DNA of 64,000 nt from Schaalia odontolytica (GCF_009730335.1 NZ_CP046315.1:124001-188000), one strand, 5' to 3'; shown: positions 1-8,335, numbered from the stretch's first letter. Made by a program: numbers and translations. The notes: generated from the letters alone by a model not told the origin.

Positions 1-619
1 GCTGCTTCGTATCAACGATCGACAGGATCCTATCCCCGCACTGTCCCATGTCCCCGCGCGTTCCGGGCGTTGACACGCTCGTCACGCTTCCATCAAGTTC
101 GATCGTATCGACCCGGTAACCCAAGTCCATCTCGTACGAAACCACGATGAATCGACCATCCGACAACTCATAACGCTGGACGTTCGAGGCCCGCCAGCCC
201 TTAGTTTCTTGACTACTCGTTCCGTTTTCTGTCGTCTGGTACTCCCATTGCTCGGCACCGAAGGAAATACCGCGATCAGACCACAGGATCCTACCTTCCC
301 ACTGGTTGCCGATACGCACGATATCCTGCTCCCCGTGCACGTCAACAAGTGCGACCAAGTTGTCCTGAATTGGGGCTTCAAGGCCCGACTGCGATTGTGC
401 TTCACCCAGCTGCACAGCAATGACGGCATCCCCAATGGCCAGTTTGCTGGTCGGCGTCACTGGCAGGGGAGCCTTCGGAGCGCAACTCCACGCGAGCAGC
501 GCAATCGGAAGAGCGAGCGTCAGGAACGCCCATCGCCGGGAACGCTTCGGTTTCTTCGAGCTGCCTTGCTCCTGTTCGTCGGCACCCGTCTCGCGCTTCT
601 CACCGTTGTGTGTACTCAT
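1..619 (-). CDS. Lipoprotein paralog 1, C-terminus beyond window edge
   Basis: Open reading frame from an ATG at 617-619 that runs off the left edge, so about 206 residues are visible. An RBS-like GGAG precedes the start. The N-terminus is Lys/Glu-rich cytoplasmic, followed by a hydrophobic segment and a lipobox-like LLAWSC with Cys46, the same residue number as in the two downstream paralogs. The body aligns in pattern with them: LAIGDAVIAVQLG, DNLVALVD, QRYELSDGR and CGDRILSI. It is likely a surface-anchored lipoprotein of unknown function, perhaps beta-propeller-like given the repeated WxLSTG-type blocks in its full-length relatives (inference). It lies 27 bp downstream of the next gene and is probably co-transcribed with it. 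The tryptophan at -2 makes the lipobox atypical. Confidence 0.8.
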   Translation of the reverse strand, partial: MSTHNGEKRETGADEQEQGSSKKPKRSRRWAFLTLALPIALLAWSCAPKAPLPVTPTSKLAIGDAVIAVQLGEAQSQSGLEAPIQDNLVALVDVHGEQDIVRIGNQWEGRILWSDRGISFGAEQWEYQTTENGTSSQETKGWRASNVQRYELSDGRFIVVSYEMDLGYRVDTIELDGSVTSVSTPGTRGDMGQCGDRILSIVDTKQ

Positions 620-646
620 GGTCGTCTCCGTCCTCGTCTGCATGCG

Positions 647-1996
647 CTACTGCGCGCCGCCATCCCAGCCGGGGCGTAGGGCGAAGGACTCGATGGCGCG
701 CTGACCACCCGAGAACAGCTTGCGCACCCTCAGGTAGCCCTCCAGGCTGCCCGTCGAAAGAACCACGCGAGAATCGTCACCGTCCCACGGATGATAGGAA
801 AGAGTGACTGCGTGCTCGCGGGAGCTATCCGTCAAGAAATAAACGCCGCTCTCGGTCACCTGGAACACCATGTCCCCTTGTCCGACCTGCTCGGGGATGG
901 AAAACAAGTGACGGCCCTGTCCGCTCGTCAGATTGATTGAGAAGGCATGACCATGGCGACTGATAAGCCTGTATTCGTCGCCCACTAGGATCGCCTTGTC
1001 ACCATAGATATCCAAATCCTCATTGAGGTGGATAGCGTTTCCTGCCTCATCGAGCACGGGGCTCACCGAGCGCTGCCCCGTCGACAGATCCCAGCGCTGG
1101 AGAACGAGGGTCCCTCTCGCCGCAACGACGCTGCTCCCTCTCGCGCCGATGGGATCATCCACTTGGATGCTCGGTGCTGTCAGCAAATTCCCTTCGCAGG
1201 CGTACAAGTGCTGCACTGACCTCAAGCCCGGAATCATCGGCGCTGCCGCGAGGATCCGCGGGGTAGCTCCGGCAGGATCATCCAACTGCACGACAACCGA
1301 GAAATCTTCCGGTTCACTTCCCTCGCCACCCGACTGAGCGGCATAGACCTCGAACGCCGCGGACTTCATGCTCTGGGACACCTCCGTATTCATAATCGCT
1401 AAAACCCGCGACCCACACAGCCCAAAGCCGCCCGACTTGTCGTCGGTCTCCACGCTCGTCATCGTTCCATCACGCTCGATGATGTCCGCACGAATACCAG
1501 AGCCTCTCGCAGCACTGATGACTTCGATTCGCCCATCGGGGAGCGCAAAACGGAAATATTCAACGGAACGATCACCCACGCGGGGGATCCGCTGCGTCCC
1601 CTCCTGCGTCGTCAAAAAATCCTCCGCCTGGACGCCGTACGACACCCCGAGCTCAGTCCATGCGATATCACCACGCTCCCCGCGTTCGACATGCCCGGCT
1701 TGCCCCCGCCCTTGGAAGTCGAGGAGCACAATCCAGTTGTCACCCGTTCCACCCGGCAGGGCCGCAGACGCCTCTGCACCACCCAGCCGCAGGGCGATGA
1801 CCGCCTCACCCGTCGTCAGCTTGTCGATAGGTTTTTCGTCGAGAGATGCAAGGGAAAGACAGCCCGACAGCAGCATGACGATCGACAGTGCTGCCGCACC
1901 GACGCCGGACCGGCGCACGCCCTTGCGGCTGAGCGATCCCTTGCGGTTCCTCGCGCGGGTGCCATTATTGAGCGGCTCGTCAGTATGCGGCTCCAT
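647..1996 (-). CDS. Lipoprotein paralog 2, unknown function
   Basis: 449-residue predicted lipoprotein. A basic N-terminal region is followed by a hydrophobic stretch and the lipobox LSGC (Cys46). The rest is extracytoplasmic with repeated short motifs (LVLQRWDLSTGQR, FSINLTSGQGRHLFSIPE, LSYHPWDGDD) suggestive of a beta-propeller-like sensor or binding protein, and ends FALRPGWDGGAQ. It is closely related to the gene at 2174-3511. The first 40 or so codons and the upstream DNA are nearly identical between the two, while the middle of the protein has diverged. No enzymatic motif was recognised. The start is supported by AGGA-type purines upstream and by the matching start of the paralog. Confidence 0.85.
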   Translation of the reverse strand: MEPHTDEPLNNGTRARNRKGSLSRKGVRRSGVGAAALSIVMLLSGCLSLASLDEKPIDKLTTGEAVIALRLGGAEASAALPGGTGDNWIVLLDFQGRGQAGHVERGERGDIAWTELGVSYGVQAEDFLTTQEGTQRIPRVGDRSVEYFRFALPDGRIEVISAARGSGIRADIIERDGTMTSVETDDKSGGFGLCGSRVLAIMNTEVSQSMKSAAFEVYAAQSGGEGSEPEDFSVVVQLDDPAGATPRILAAAPMIPGLRSVQHLYACEGNLLTAPSIQVDDPIGARGSSVVAARGTLVLQRWDLSTGQRSVSPVLDEAGNAIHLNEDLDIYGDKAILVGDEYRLISRHGHAFSINLTSGQGRHLFSIPEQVGQGDMVFQVTESGVYFLTDSSREHAVTLSYHPWDGDDSRVVLSTGSLEGYLRVRKLFSGGQRAIESFALRPGWDGGAQ

Positions 1997-2135
1997 CGTC
2001 CTGATCCATTCTCGTCACTGCGCTAACGGGCGCATCATGCGCCCACACCCGAGTCTAGGGCACGAGGCCAGGGCCGCCCCATCCCAGGCCCCAGATACCG
2101 CGCAGGACAACGACACCGAGCCCCGGCCTCGTGCT
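1870..2135. repeat. Duplicated promoter/5' region, copy 1
   Basis: About 266 bp covering the upstream region and first 40 or so codons of the 647-1996 lipoprotein gene. It matches 3385-3650 at a constant offset of 1515 bp, with substitutions but no net insertion or deletion. Conservation is much higher here than in the middle of the two genes, suggesting recent duplication or gene conversion of the 5' end. The region contains one copy of the recurrent GCCCCGGCCTC motif at 2120-2130. Confidence 0.85.
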
Positions 2136-2173
2136 CCAACCCCCAGAGTCAGCGCACCACCCGGCTGCACGCG

Positions 2174-3511
2174 CTACTGCGCGCCACCGTCCCAGCCGGG
2201 GCGTAGGGCGAAGGACTCGACGCTGCGCCTGTACCCCATCAGCAGATTTCGCTCCACGAGGTAGCGCGACATTGTGCCCGTCGTCAAGAGCACACGCTTG
2301 CCGCCCCCATCCCACGGCTGGTACGAAAGAGTGAGGACGTCCTCATCATCATTTTGCTCGAGCGCATACACGCCGGTCTCACTCACCTGGAATACCGCTG
2401 GGATGAAAGTTTTCTCCGATGGAATCGAGAAAAGGTGCCGGGCGTTGCCGCTCGTCATGTCAACCGCGAAGGCATCCCCTTTCTTCGTCACGAAGCGGTA
2501 CTCATCCCCCACCCGGATCGCTCGAACACCGTAGAGGTTATTATCCTGATCCGTTTCGATGGGCTGTCCTGCTTCATCAAGCACAGGAATGATCGTGCGC
2601 TGCCCTGTGGACAGGTCCCATCGCTGCAGGACCAAAACCCCTTCGAGTGAGTTCCTTTTACCGCTACGCACAGCGGCTGGGTCGTCCTGCTGGAGACTCA
2701 GAACCGTGATGACGTTCCCGTCGCACGGAACACTCATCCAACCCTCCACCAGACCATCGATCGCAGGTGCCACCGCAAGGAGTCGGGGAACATCACCAGT
2801 GGGTTCATCGATCTGAATCACAGCAGCCACATTCTCGGGCATCTCACCGCCCGACTGGGCTGCATATGCCTCGAACGCCGCCGACCTGATGCTCTCAGAT
2901 TCCTCAGTATCGGTGATCCCAACGATGTGCTGCCCGCACTGCCCAACCGGCGCACTAGTATCGGGGATTTCCGTCGTCTCAATGCGCCCATTAGGGTGGA
3001 TCGTGTCGACCCTGATCCCGTCGCTCAAATCTACGACAGCAATTCTCCCGTCCGGGAGCGAGAAGCGTTGATACTCAGAACTCCACGAGTGTTTAACATC
3101 GATCTCCTGCGTTCCCTGATCGGTCGTCACGTATTCCTTATCCGGCGCGCCAAAGGAGAGACCGCGTTCAGTCCACATCACATCGCTGCCACGTTTGTTT
3201 TCAATACGGGTCGCTTGCCCCCGACCCTGCGCGTCCAGCAGCACGATCCAGTTGTCGTTCGGCGGGTCCGGAAGCCCCGCCGAGAACTTTCCCTGGCTCA
3301 GCCGCACAGCAATCACCGCATCCCCCAGACTCAGCTGATCAGCCCGTTTCTCCGTCACAGCCCCCTGAGACATACAGCTCGACATCAGCATGACGATCGA
3401 CAGTGCAGCCGCAACGACGCCGCACCGACGCACGCCCTTGCGACTGAGCGATCCCTTGCGGTTCCTCGCGCGGGTGCCATTATTGAGCGGCTCGTCAGTA
3501 TGCGGCTTCAT
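2174..3511 (-). CDS. Lipoprotein paralog 3, unknown function
   Basis: 445-residue predicted lipoprotein with lipobox MSSC (Cys46). Paralog of the two genes downstream of it on the same strand. Shared landmarks are SLGDAVIAVRLS, DNWIVLLD, QRFSLPDGRIAV, LVLQRWDLSTGQR, ARHLFSIPSE, LSYQPWDGG and the C-terminal FALRPGWDGGAQ. The invariant C-terminus and repeated W-D-G-G blocks suggest a repeat-built extracellular fold, but no characterised family was recognised. It has its own 178-bp upstream region, so it may be transcribed separately from paralogs 1 and 2. It is first of the tandem set in the direction of transcription. Confidence 0.85.
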   Translation of the reverse strand: MKPHTDEPLNNGTRARNRKGSLSRKGVRRCGVVAAALSIVMLMSSCMSQGAVTEKRADQLSLGDAVIAVRLSQGKFSAGLPDPPNDNWIVLLDAQGRGQATRIENKRGSDVMWTERGLSFGAPDKEYVTTDQGTQEIDVKHSWSSEYQRFSLPDGRIAVVDLSDGIRVDTIHPNGRIETTEIPDTSAPVGQCGQHIVGITDTEESESIRSAAFEAYAAQSGGEMPENVAAVIQIDEPTGDVPRLLAVAPAIDGLVEGWMSVPCDGNVITVLSLQQDDPAAVRSGKRNSLEGVLVLQRWDLSTGQRTIIPVLDEAGQPIETDQDNNLYGVRAIRVGDEYRFVTKKGDAFAVDMTSGNARHLFSIPSEKTFIPAVFQVSETGVYALEQNDDEDVLTLSYQPWDGGGKRVLLTTGTMSRYLVERNLLMGYRRSVESFALRPGWDGGAQ

Positions 3512-3650
3512 CGTCCTGCTCCGTTCTTATCGCTGCGCTAAATGGCGCATCACGCGCCTATCCCCGAGTCTAGGGCACAACGCCAGGGCCACCCCATCCC
3601 AGGCCCCAGATACCGCGCGGGACGGCGACACCGAGCCCCGGCCTCGTCCC
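3385..3650. repeat. Duplicated promoter/5' region, copy 2
   Basis: Second copy of the 266-bp block described at 1870-2135, covering the start and upstream DNA of the 2174-3511 lipoprotein gene. It carries the GCCCCGGCCTC motif at 3635-3645. Confidence 0.85.
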
Positions 3651-3676
3651 CCTCCGATCAAGCCTCGGGATGCCGA

Positions 3677-3688
3677 TAGGATGAGGTC
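3677..3688 (+). promoter_or_regulatory. Leaderless-type -10 element for rnhA
   Basis: TAGGAT at 3677-3682 is followed by 6 nt and then the ATG at 3689. There is no Shine-Dalgarno sequence. The layout matches leaderless transcription known in actinobacteria, where the TSS coincides with the start codon. Confidence 0.5.
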
Positions 3689-4756
3689 ATGACGATTACG
3701 GCGGCAGCAGACGGTTCTTCCCTCGGCAATCCCGGGCCCGCGGGGTGGGCCTGGTACGTGGACGAGGACACGTGGGACGCGGGCGGCTGGCCGCAGGGAA
3801 CGAACAACCTGGGTGAGCTGACCGCTATTCTGCGTCTGCTCGAGGCCACGGCCGAGACCGGCGAAGAGCTGCACATCCTCGCCGACTCGCAGTACGCGAT
3901 CAACGTCGTGTCCAAGTGGCGGCTCGGCTGGAAAAAGCGCGGCTGGACGAAGGCCGACAAGAAGCCCATCAAGAACCTGGAGCTCATCCAGGAGATCGAT
4001 CGGGCCATGGAAGGGCGCCGCGTCACCTTCGAGTGGGTCAAGGGCCACGCTGGGCACCGTATGAACGAGCGGGCGGACGACCTCGCGCGCGCATGCGCCG
4101 AGGCGTACCAGGCGGGGCGCATGCCCGAACCGGGGCCCGGGTTCGGGGGCGGCGCGTCGCGCGGCGCTGCGTCGGCGGATCAGGCGTCCTCAGATCAGGC
4201 GTCCGGGGATCAGCCGGATGAGGGCGCGACCACTGTGGCTGCGTCCGTCGAGCCGCACAACATGCCCGCCACTACTGATGCCCTGGGGAGCGCTCCCGCT
4301 TCACACGACGCCTCCACCGACGAGGCCGCCACGTCGACATTCCGTTCTCATCCCAGCGTTTTCTCCACGCCCACCGAGGCGAACGAACCCGCGGAGGCAG
4401 CCCCGGCCTCGTCCGTGAGTGAGCCCGCGATGACCACCGAAGACGCGATCGCCCGCGAGCGCGAGTTCATCCTGGCGTGGACCGGCTGTGACGAGGAGGC
4501 GCTGGCGGCTATGACCGACGAGCGGACGACGCGCATCTGGCCGGGTGGCGGCGCGACCACGTCGCTGGCGGGGCCCTCGCCCGCTTCCCCATCCATCGGC
4601 CGCATCGACGCGCACGATCTGGGCGGGTCGTTCCTGACGCGCTACCGGGTGCGCTGGGAGGGCGGCGCTTCGCTGGAATCCAGCGTGTGGGCGCCGGCGA
4701 CTTCTGGCGAGGGGCGCCTGATCATGGTGCACCACCAGTCGACGCTGATCTCCTGA
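3689..4756 (+). CDS. rnhA: Ribonuclease HI with C-terminal DUF4440/SnoaL-like domain
   Basis: 355 residues. Residues 1-145 are a type 1 RNase H that cleaves the RNA of RNA-DNA hybrids. The four acidic catalytic residues are visible as D8 (AAADGS), E43 (NNLGEL), D66 (LADSQYA) and D130 (NERADD), with the flexible-loop His120 (VKGHAGH) and a W81/W86 handle region. Residues 146-247 are a low-complexity Ala/Ser/Asp/Pro linker containing DQAS repeats. Residues 248-355 resemble a DUF4440/SnoaL-like NTF2 fold (EREFILAWTGCDEEALAAM, then RYRVRWEGG). Typical RNase HI is about 150 residues, so the second domain is an addition. The gene is monocistronic and appears leaderless. Confidence 0.9.
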   Translation: MTITAAADGSSLGNPGPAGWAWYVDEDTWDAGGWPQGTNNLGELTAILRLLEATAETGEELHILADSQYAINVVSKWRLGWKKRGWTKADKKPIKNLELIQEIDRAMEGRRVTFEWVKGHAGHRMNERADDLARACAEAYQAGRMPEPGPGFGGGASRGAASADQASSDQASGDQPDEGATTVAASVEPHNMPATTDALGSAPASHDASTDEAATSTFRSHPSVFSTPTEANEPAEAAPASSVSEPAMTTEDAIAREREFILAWTGCDEEALAAMTDERTTRIWPGGGATTSLAGPSPASPSIGRIDAHDLGGSFLTRYRVRWEGGASLESSVWAPATSGEGRLIMVHHQSTLIS

Positions 4757-4910
4757 GCCTGGGCGTTCTGTCTCGGGTGGACTCAGCTCGCACAGTCTCA
4801 ACTCTCGCGCGCGCTCGATGCACCGGATCATCACGCGGGGCGCCGGGCCACGGCGCGAATAAGCACCTCGACGGCCAGCGCACGCGTCCCGGTCCAACGC
4901 AGCCCTTTAC

Positions 4911-5052
4911 GCGGATAGGTTATGCGCACGCGGATAGGTTATGCGCACGATCTGGATAGGAAACGACAAACTGGATAGGTTATTGCGTTCTGGATAGGAA
5001 AATAAGCTATCCAGAAGAGTCGTTCCTATCCAGAACACAACTTCCTATCCAG
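4911..5052. repeat. Array C1: GGATAGG motifs at 19-bp spacing, direct then inverted
   Basis: GGATAGG starts at 4913, 4932, 4954, 4973 and 4992. Inverted copies (CTATCC or CCTATCC) start at 5006, 5025 and 5044. Spacing is 19 bp except for one 22-bp gap and 14 bp across the centre. The first two units form a perfect tandem 19-mer (4911-4929 and 4930-4948). The centre is a 10-bp hairpin, TTCTGGATAG with CTATCCAGAA. The 10-bp spacers vary while the 9-bp CTGGATAGG cores are kept. The array sits in the 516-bp convergent gap between rnhA and the ABC ATPase gene, and a second copy is at 29052-29152. No U-run typical of a simple terminator is present. Confidence 0.85.
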
Positions 5053-5189
5053 AACACGCAACCACTCCACCGGAAGACCGCCACGCGACCCATTCGCGGG
5101 CCACGAGTGGCGGAACATGTCCGGACACCCCAACAGCACACCAAGCCCCCGTTGTTTGGAGGGCGCCGGTGGAACCGAAGGGACTGCCG

Positions 5190-5238
5190 GGCCAGGCCTT
5201 GCCGCCGCCCACGGGCATACCAAGCAGCCCGGCCCAGC
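5190..5238. repeat. Dispersed repeat D, copy at 5.2 kb
   Basis: GCCGCCGCCCACGGGCAT (5201-5218), followed by ACCAAGCAGCCCGGCCC, recurs with small changes at 10751-10782. Its inverse GTGCCCGTGGGCGGCGG occurs at 10541 and 10660. The rest of the 4757-5272 gap shows no gene that can be supported. Confidence 0.6.
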
Positions 5239-5272
5239 AAGGCCGGCCCCTCCACGAGGAGCCCCCACACGC

Positions 5273-6040
5273 TTACAGCTTGGCGCCTTCGAAGCTGAAG
5301 ATGTCGAGGAACTTGCGCGCTCGGTCAGACGCCGGGTCGGCGAAGAACTTGCGCGGCGGGTCGACCTCGACGATGCGGCCCTCGTCCATGAAGACGATGC
5401 GGTCGGCGATCGCGCGGGCGAAGCCCATCTCGTGGGTGACGATGAGCATCGTCATGCCGGTACGAGCCAGTTCCAGGACGACGTCGAGGACCTCGCGCAC
5501 CATCTCCGGGTCAAGGGAGGCCGTGACCTCGTCAAGGAGGAGGATCTCGGGGTCCATCATGAGGGCGCGCACGATGGCGACGCGCTGACGCTGGCCGCCG
5601 GAGAGCTGGCGCGGGTAGTCGTCGGCGCGGTCCGCCAGACCGACGCGCTCGAGCAGTTTCAGCGCCCGCGCGCTCGCGTCGGCGCGCGATTCTCCCGCGA
5701 CGAGGCCGGGGGCGAGCGTCAGGTTCCCCATAACGGTCAGGTGGGGGAAGAGCTCGTAGGACTGGAAGACCATGCCGATGCGGCGGCGAACCTCGGGCCA
5801 GGAGACGCCGGGGGCCGCCAGGTCATTCCCATCGAAGAGGATCTGCCCGGAGTTGATCGGCTCAAGGCCGTTGATCGTGCGTAGGAGCGTGGACTTGCCG
5901 CAGCCGGAGGGACCGATGATGACGACGACTTCGCCGTCGGAGACGTCGAGGGAGACGCCGCGCAGGGCGTGGTGGCCGCCGGGGTAGGTCTTGTCGAGAT
6001 CGACGAGGCGCAGCTGCGGGTCGGAGGTCAGTTCTGCCAT
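5273..6040 (-). CDS. Polar amino-acid ABC transporter, ATP-binding protein
   Basis: 255-residue GlnQ/HisP-type ATPase that energises the two permeases encoded just upstream. Walker A GPSGCGKST, signature LSGGQRQRVAI, Walker B ILLLDEVTASLD and the H-loop VTHEMGFA are all present. The ATG at 6038-6040 (MAELTSD) is chosen because GGAG lies just upstream; longer in-frame starts lack an RBS and would extend far into the permease gene. It overlaps the permease stop by 13 bp. It is the last gene of the four-gene transporter operon (binding protein, two permeases, ATPase). Confidence 0.93.
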   Translation of the reverse strand: MAELTSDPQLRLVDLDKTYPGGHHALRGVSLDVSDGEVVVIIGPSGCGKSTLLRTINGLEPINSGQILFDGNDLAAPGVSWPEVRRRIGMVFQSYELFPHLTVMGNLTLAPGLVAGESRADASARALKLLERVGLADRADDYPRQLSGGQRQRVAIVRALMMDPEILLLDEVTASLDPEMVREVLDVVLELARTGMTMLIVTHEMGFARAIADRIVFMDEGRIVEVDPPRKFFADPASDRARKFLDIFSFEGAKL

Positions 6041-6705
6041 GTTTTCTCCATGTGGCGTGAGAGGAGCGAGATGGGCCAGCAGATGAGGAAATACAGCGCG
6101 AAGATCAGGCCGTAGATCCACAGCGAGGCGGTCGGGTAGTTGAAGCGGTTGGCGTCGATGATCTGCTGTCCAACCTTGAGGACTTCGACGACGCCGATGA
6201 GGACGACGAGGGAGGTCGTCTTGATCATGCGGGTGATGAGGTTGACGGCCGGGGGCGCGAGCCTGCGCAGGGTTTGAGGCAGGATGACGCGACGCATGGT
6301 CTGCCTCGGGGTGAGTCCCAGCGCGTATGCGGACTCGTACTGATGGCGCGGGATCGCGATGAGCGCGCCTCGCACAAGGTCACCCATTTCGGCGCCGCCC
6401 CACAGGGTGAAGACGAGGACGGACGCGGTAATGCCGTCCAGGTTGATCCCCGCGACGCGCGTGAGCCCGAAGTAGGCAACGAACAGGAGGACGAGCTGGG
6501 GCATGATGCGCACGAACTCGAGGTAGATCTGCATGAGCCAGCGCAGGGGGCGCCAGCGCGAGCGCATGCCGAGGCCGACGAACACGCCGAGCACCAGCGA
6601 CAGCACGACGGACAGCGCGGAGATGCCGACGGTGACGCCCAGTCCTTCGAGGATGCGCACGAGGTTGCGGCCTTCGAAGATGACGTTAATTCCCAAATCC
6701 GCCAC
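6028..6705 (-). CDS. Polar amino-acid ABC transporter permease (second)
   Basis: 225-residue inner-membrane permease of the HisMQ/GlnP type. It has multiple hydrophobic spans and the cytoplasmic EAA-like loop region (ESAYALGLTPRQTMRRVILPQ). Its N-terminus is MADLGINVIFEG. It overlaps the preceding permease by 20 bp and the ATPase gene by 13 bp, indicating translational coupling. It probably forms a heterodimer with the product of 6686-7345. The substrate class (glutamine, glutamate, aspartate or cystine) cannot be set from sequence alone. Confidence 0.92.
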   Translation of the reverse strand: MADLGINVIFEGRNLVRILEGLGVTVGISALSVVLSLVLGVFVGLGMRSRWRPLRWLMQIYLEFVRIMPQLVLLFVAYFGLTRVAGINLDGITASVLVFTLWGGAEMGDLVRGALIAIPRHQYESAYALGLTPRQTMRRVILPQTLRRLAPPAVNLITRMIKTTSLVVLIGVVEVLKVGQQIIDANRFNYPTASLWIYGLIFALYFLICWPISLLSRHMEKTWQN

Positions 6706-7345
6706 GGCGCACCTTCTTTTCGATGAGTCGGGCCGCGATGGACACGGGCAGAAGGATCACCAGGTAGGCGATGACCAGGAGGATCAGCGCTTCGGAGGTG
6801 TTGTAGGACATGCCGATGAGGTCTTTCGCGACGTACACGAGGTCGGGCAGCGCGACGACGGAGACGACGGATGTTTCCTTGATGAGGAAGATGACGTTGG
6901 CGGCGAGAGGCGGCACGGAGGTCGCGATGGCCTGCGGGAGGGCGACGTGGCGCAGCGTCTGGGTGCGGGTGAGGCCGAGCGCCGCAGACGACTCCCACTG
7001 GATGGTGGCGATCGAGTCGAGACCCGAGCGCAGGGCCTCGGCCATGTAGGCGCCGCCCAGGAAGATGAGGCCGATGATCGCACAGGTCTCGCCGCTCCAC
7101 TTGATGCCCACGCGCGGCAGGCCGAAGTAGATGAAGAAGAGCTGCACGAGCAGGGGCGTGTTGCGCGACAGTTCGACGTAGGCGGCGGCGATCTGGGCGG
7201 CGACGGGGATCCGGTATTGCCGGATCGCGGCCACGAGCAGGCCGACCGCGAGCGAGCCGACGATGCCGATAGCCGCGATCCTCAAGGTGAGGATGGCGGC
7301 GTCGACGTACAGGGGCGCGTATCGCGCCAGGATGTCGAGATTCAT
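6686..7345 (-). CDS. Polar amino-acid ABC transporter permease (first)
   Basis: 219-residue HisMQ-type permease with an N-terminal span (ILTLRIAAIGIVGSLAVGLL), the family ELSRNTPLLVQLFFIYFGLP segment and the EAA loop (ESSAALGLTRTQTLRHVALPQ). It is encoded between the solute-binding lipoprotein gene and the second permease. An 87-nt gap containing a strong hairpin separates it from the binding-protein gene, so expression of the membrane part may be partly attenuated. Confidence 0.92.
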   Translation of the reverse strand: MNLDILARYAPLYVDAAILTLRIAAIGIVGSLAVGLLVAAIRQYRIPVAAQIAAAYVELSRNTPLLVQLFFIYFGLPRVGIKWSGETCAIIGLIFLGGAYMAEALRSGLDSIATIQWESSAALGLTRTQTLRHVALPQAIATSVPPLAANVIFLIKETSVVSVVALPDLVYVAKDLIGMSYNTSEALILLVIAYLVILLPVSIAARLIEKKVRRGGFGN

Positions 7346-7353
7346 TGGAAAAA

Positions 7354-7428
7354 TCTGGGACGAGGCCGTGGCCGGCCGGGGCGTTTACCCGCGGTGGGCG
7401 CTGTCCCCGGCGGGGCCACGGCCTCGTT
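7354..7428 (-). terminator. Hairpin with U-run between binding-protein and permease genes
   Basis: On the minus strand the arms GGCCACGGCCTCGT complement and GACGAGGCCGTGGCC (7414-7427 and 7359-7373) pair perfectly over 14 bp and are followed by AGATTTTTCC. This is a rho-independent terminator or attenuator inside the operon, giving more binding protein than permease. The stem is built from the recurrent GAGGCCGTGGC motif in inverted orientation. Confidence 0.75.
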
Positions 7429-7432
7429 CCTG

Positions 7433-8335
7433 TCAGTTGGTGGAGGTGGTGTCCACGCCGCCTTCGACAACGAGGTCGTCGGGGGTCGCGGCGTCACCGT
7501 AGACGGGGGCGAGGGTCTGCTCGTAGTCCTTGTGGAAGAAGTTCTCCTGGCCGAGCTCAACGAGCTGGTTGTTCAGCCAGTCGAGGAGGGCGGTGTTGCC
7601 CTTCTTGACGGCGGCCGCGATGTAGCTGGTCTCGCCCAGGCTCTTGATGCCGACGCTGAAGCCGGGGTGCTGGATCGCCCATGCGATGACCTCGGTGTTG
7701 TCGGTGGAGAAGGCGTCACCTCGGCCGTCCTCGAGGGCCTGGTAGGCGTCGGAGTACTGGTCGTACTTCTGGAGCTTGACCTCGGGGTGGTTGGCCTCGA
7801 AGTAGGCTTCGGCGGTCGTGCCCTTGGTGACGATGAGGGTCTTGCCGGCCAGCTGGCTCACGTCGGTGATTTCAGCCGAGGTGGGCGAGACGACGCCGAG
7901 GGAGACCTTGAAGTAGGGGTTCGCGAAGTCAACCTTTTCGGCGCGCTCGGGCGTGACGGTGAAGTTCGCGAGGGTGATGTCGACCTTGTTGGAGGCGAGG
8001 ACCTCGGTGCGGGCGGCGGCGTCGACGGGGACGTACTTGGCGGTGACGCCCAGGTCGGCGGCGATGCGGTCGCCGTAGACGACGTCGTATCCGGCGGGCT
8101 TGCCGTCGGCGTCGATGTAGCCGAAGGGGGCCTTGTCGGAGAAGATGCCGATGACGATCTCGCCGGCTTCCTTGATCTGCTCGGGGCTGCGGTCGCCGAC
8201 CTGCGCACTCGACGAGGAGGACGAGGAAGTGGACGCGCCACCGGAGCATGCGGCCATGCCGAGGGCTGCGACCATGGCGACGGCGGCCGTGGCGAGTCGA
8301 AGGAATGGCTTCTTGCGTGCATGAGTGGCGCTCAT
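7433..8335 (-). CDS. Amino-acid ABC transporter substrate-binding lipoprotein
   Basis: 300-residue family 3 solute-binding protein. A basic signal peptide ends in lipobox MAAC (Cys30), followed by a Ser-rich linker. Characteristic SBP_bac_3 blocks are IVIGIFSDKAPFGYIDADG, PAGYDVVYGDRIAADLG, VDITLANFTVTPERAEKVDF and DAFSTDNTEVIAW. It delivers polar amino acids to the permease pair encoded downstream. An RBS (AGGAGCC) precedes the ATG. The 247-bp divergent gap to azlC should hold both promoters. Confidence 0.93.
   Translation of the reverse strand: MSATHARKKPFLRLATAAVAMVAALGMAACSGGASTSSSSSSSAQVGDRSPEQIKEAGEIVIGIFSDKAPFGYIDADGKPAGYDVVYGDRIAADLGVTAKYVPVDAAARTEVLASNKVDITLANFTVTPERAEKVDFANPYFKVSLGVVSPTSAEITDVSQLAGKTLIVTKGTTAEAYFEANHPEVKLQKYDQYSDAYQALEDGRGDAFSTDNTEVIAWAIQHPGFSVGIKSLGETSYIAAAVKKGNTALLDWLNNQLVELGQENFFHKDYEQTLAPVYGDAATPDDLVVEGGVDTTSTN

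Noticed and set aside
4911-5052. Simple rho-independent terminator
   Set aside because: The central hairpin is plausible but there is no U-run, and a terminator would not require eight motif copies on a 19-bp grid.
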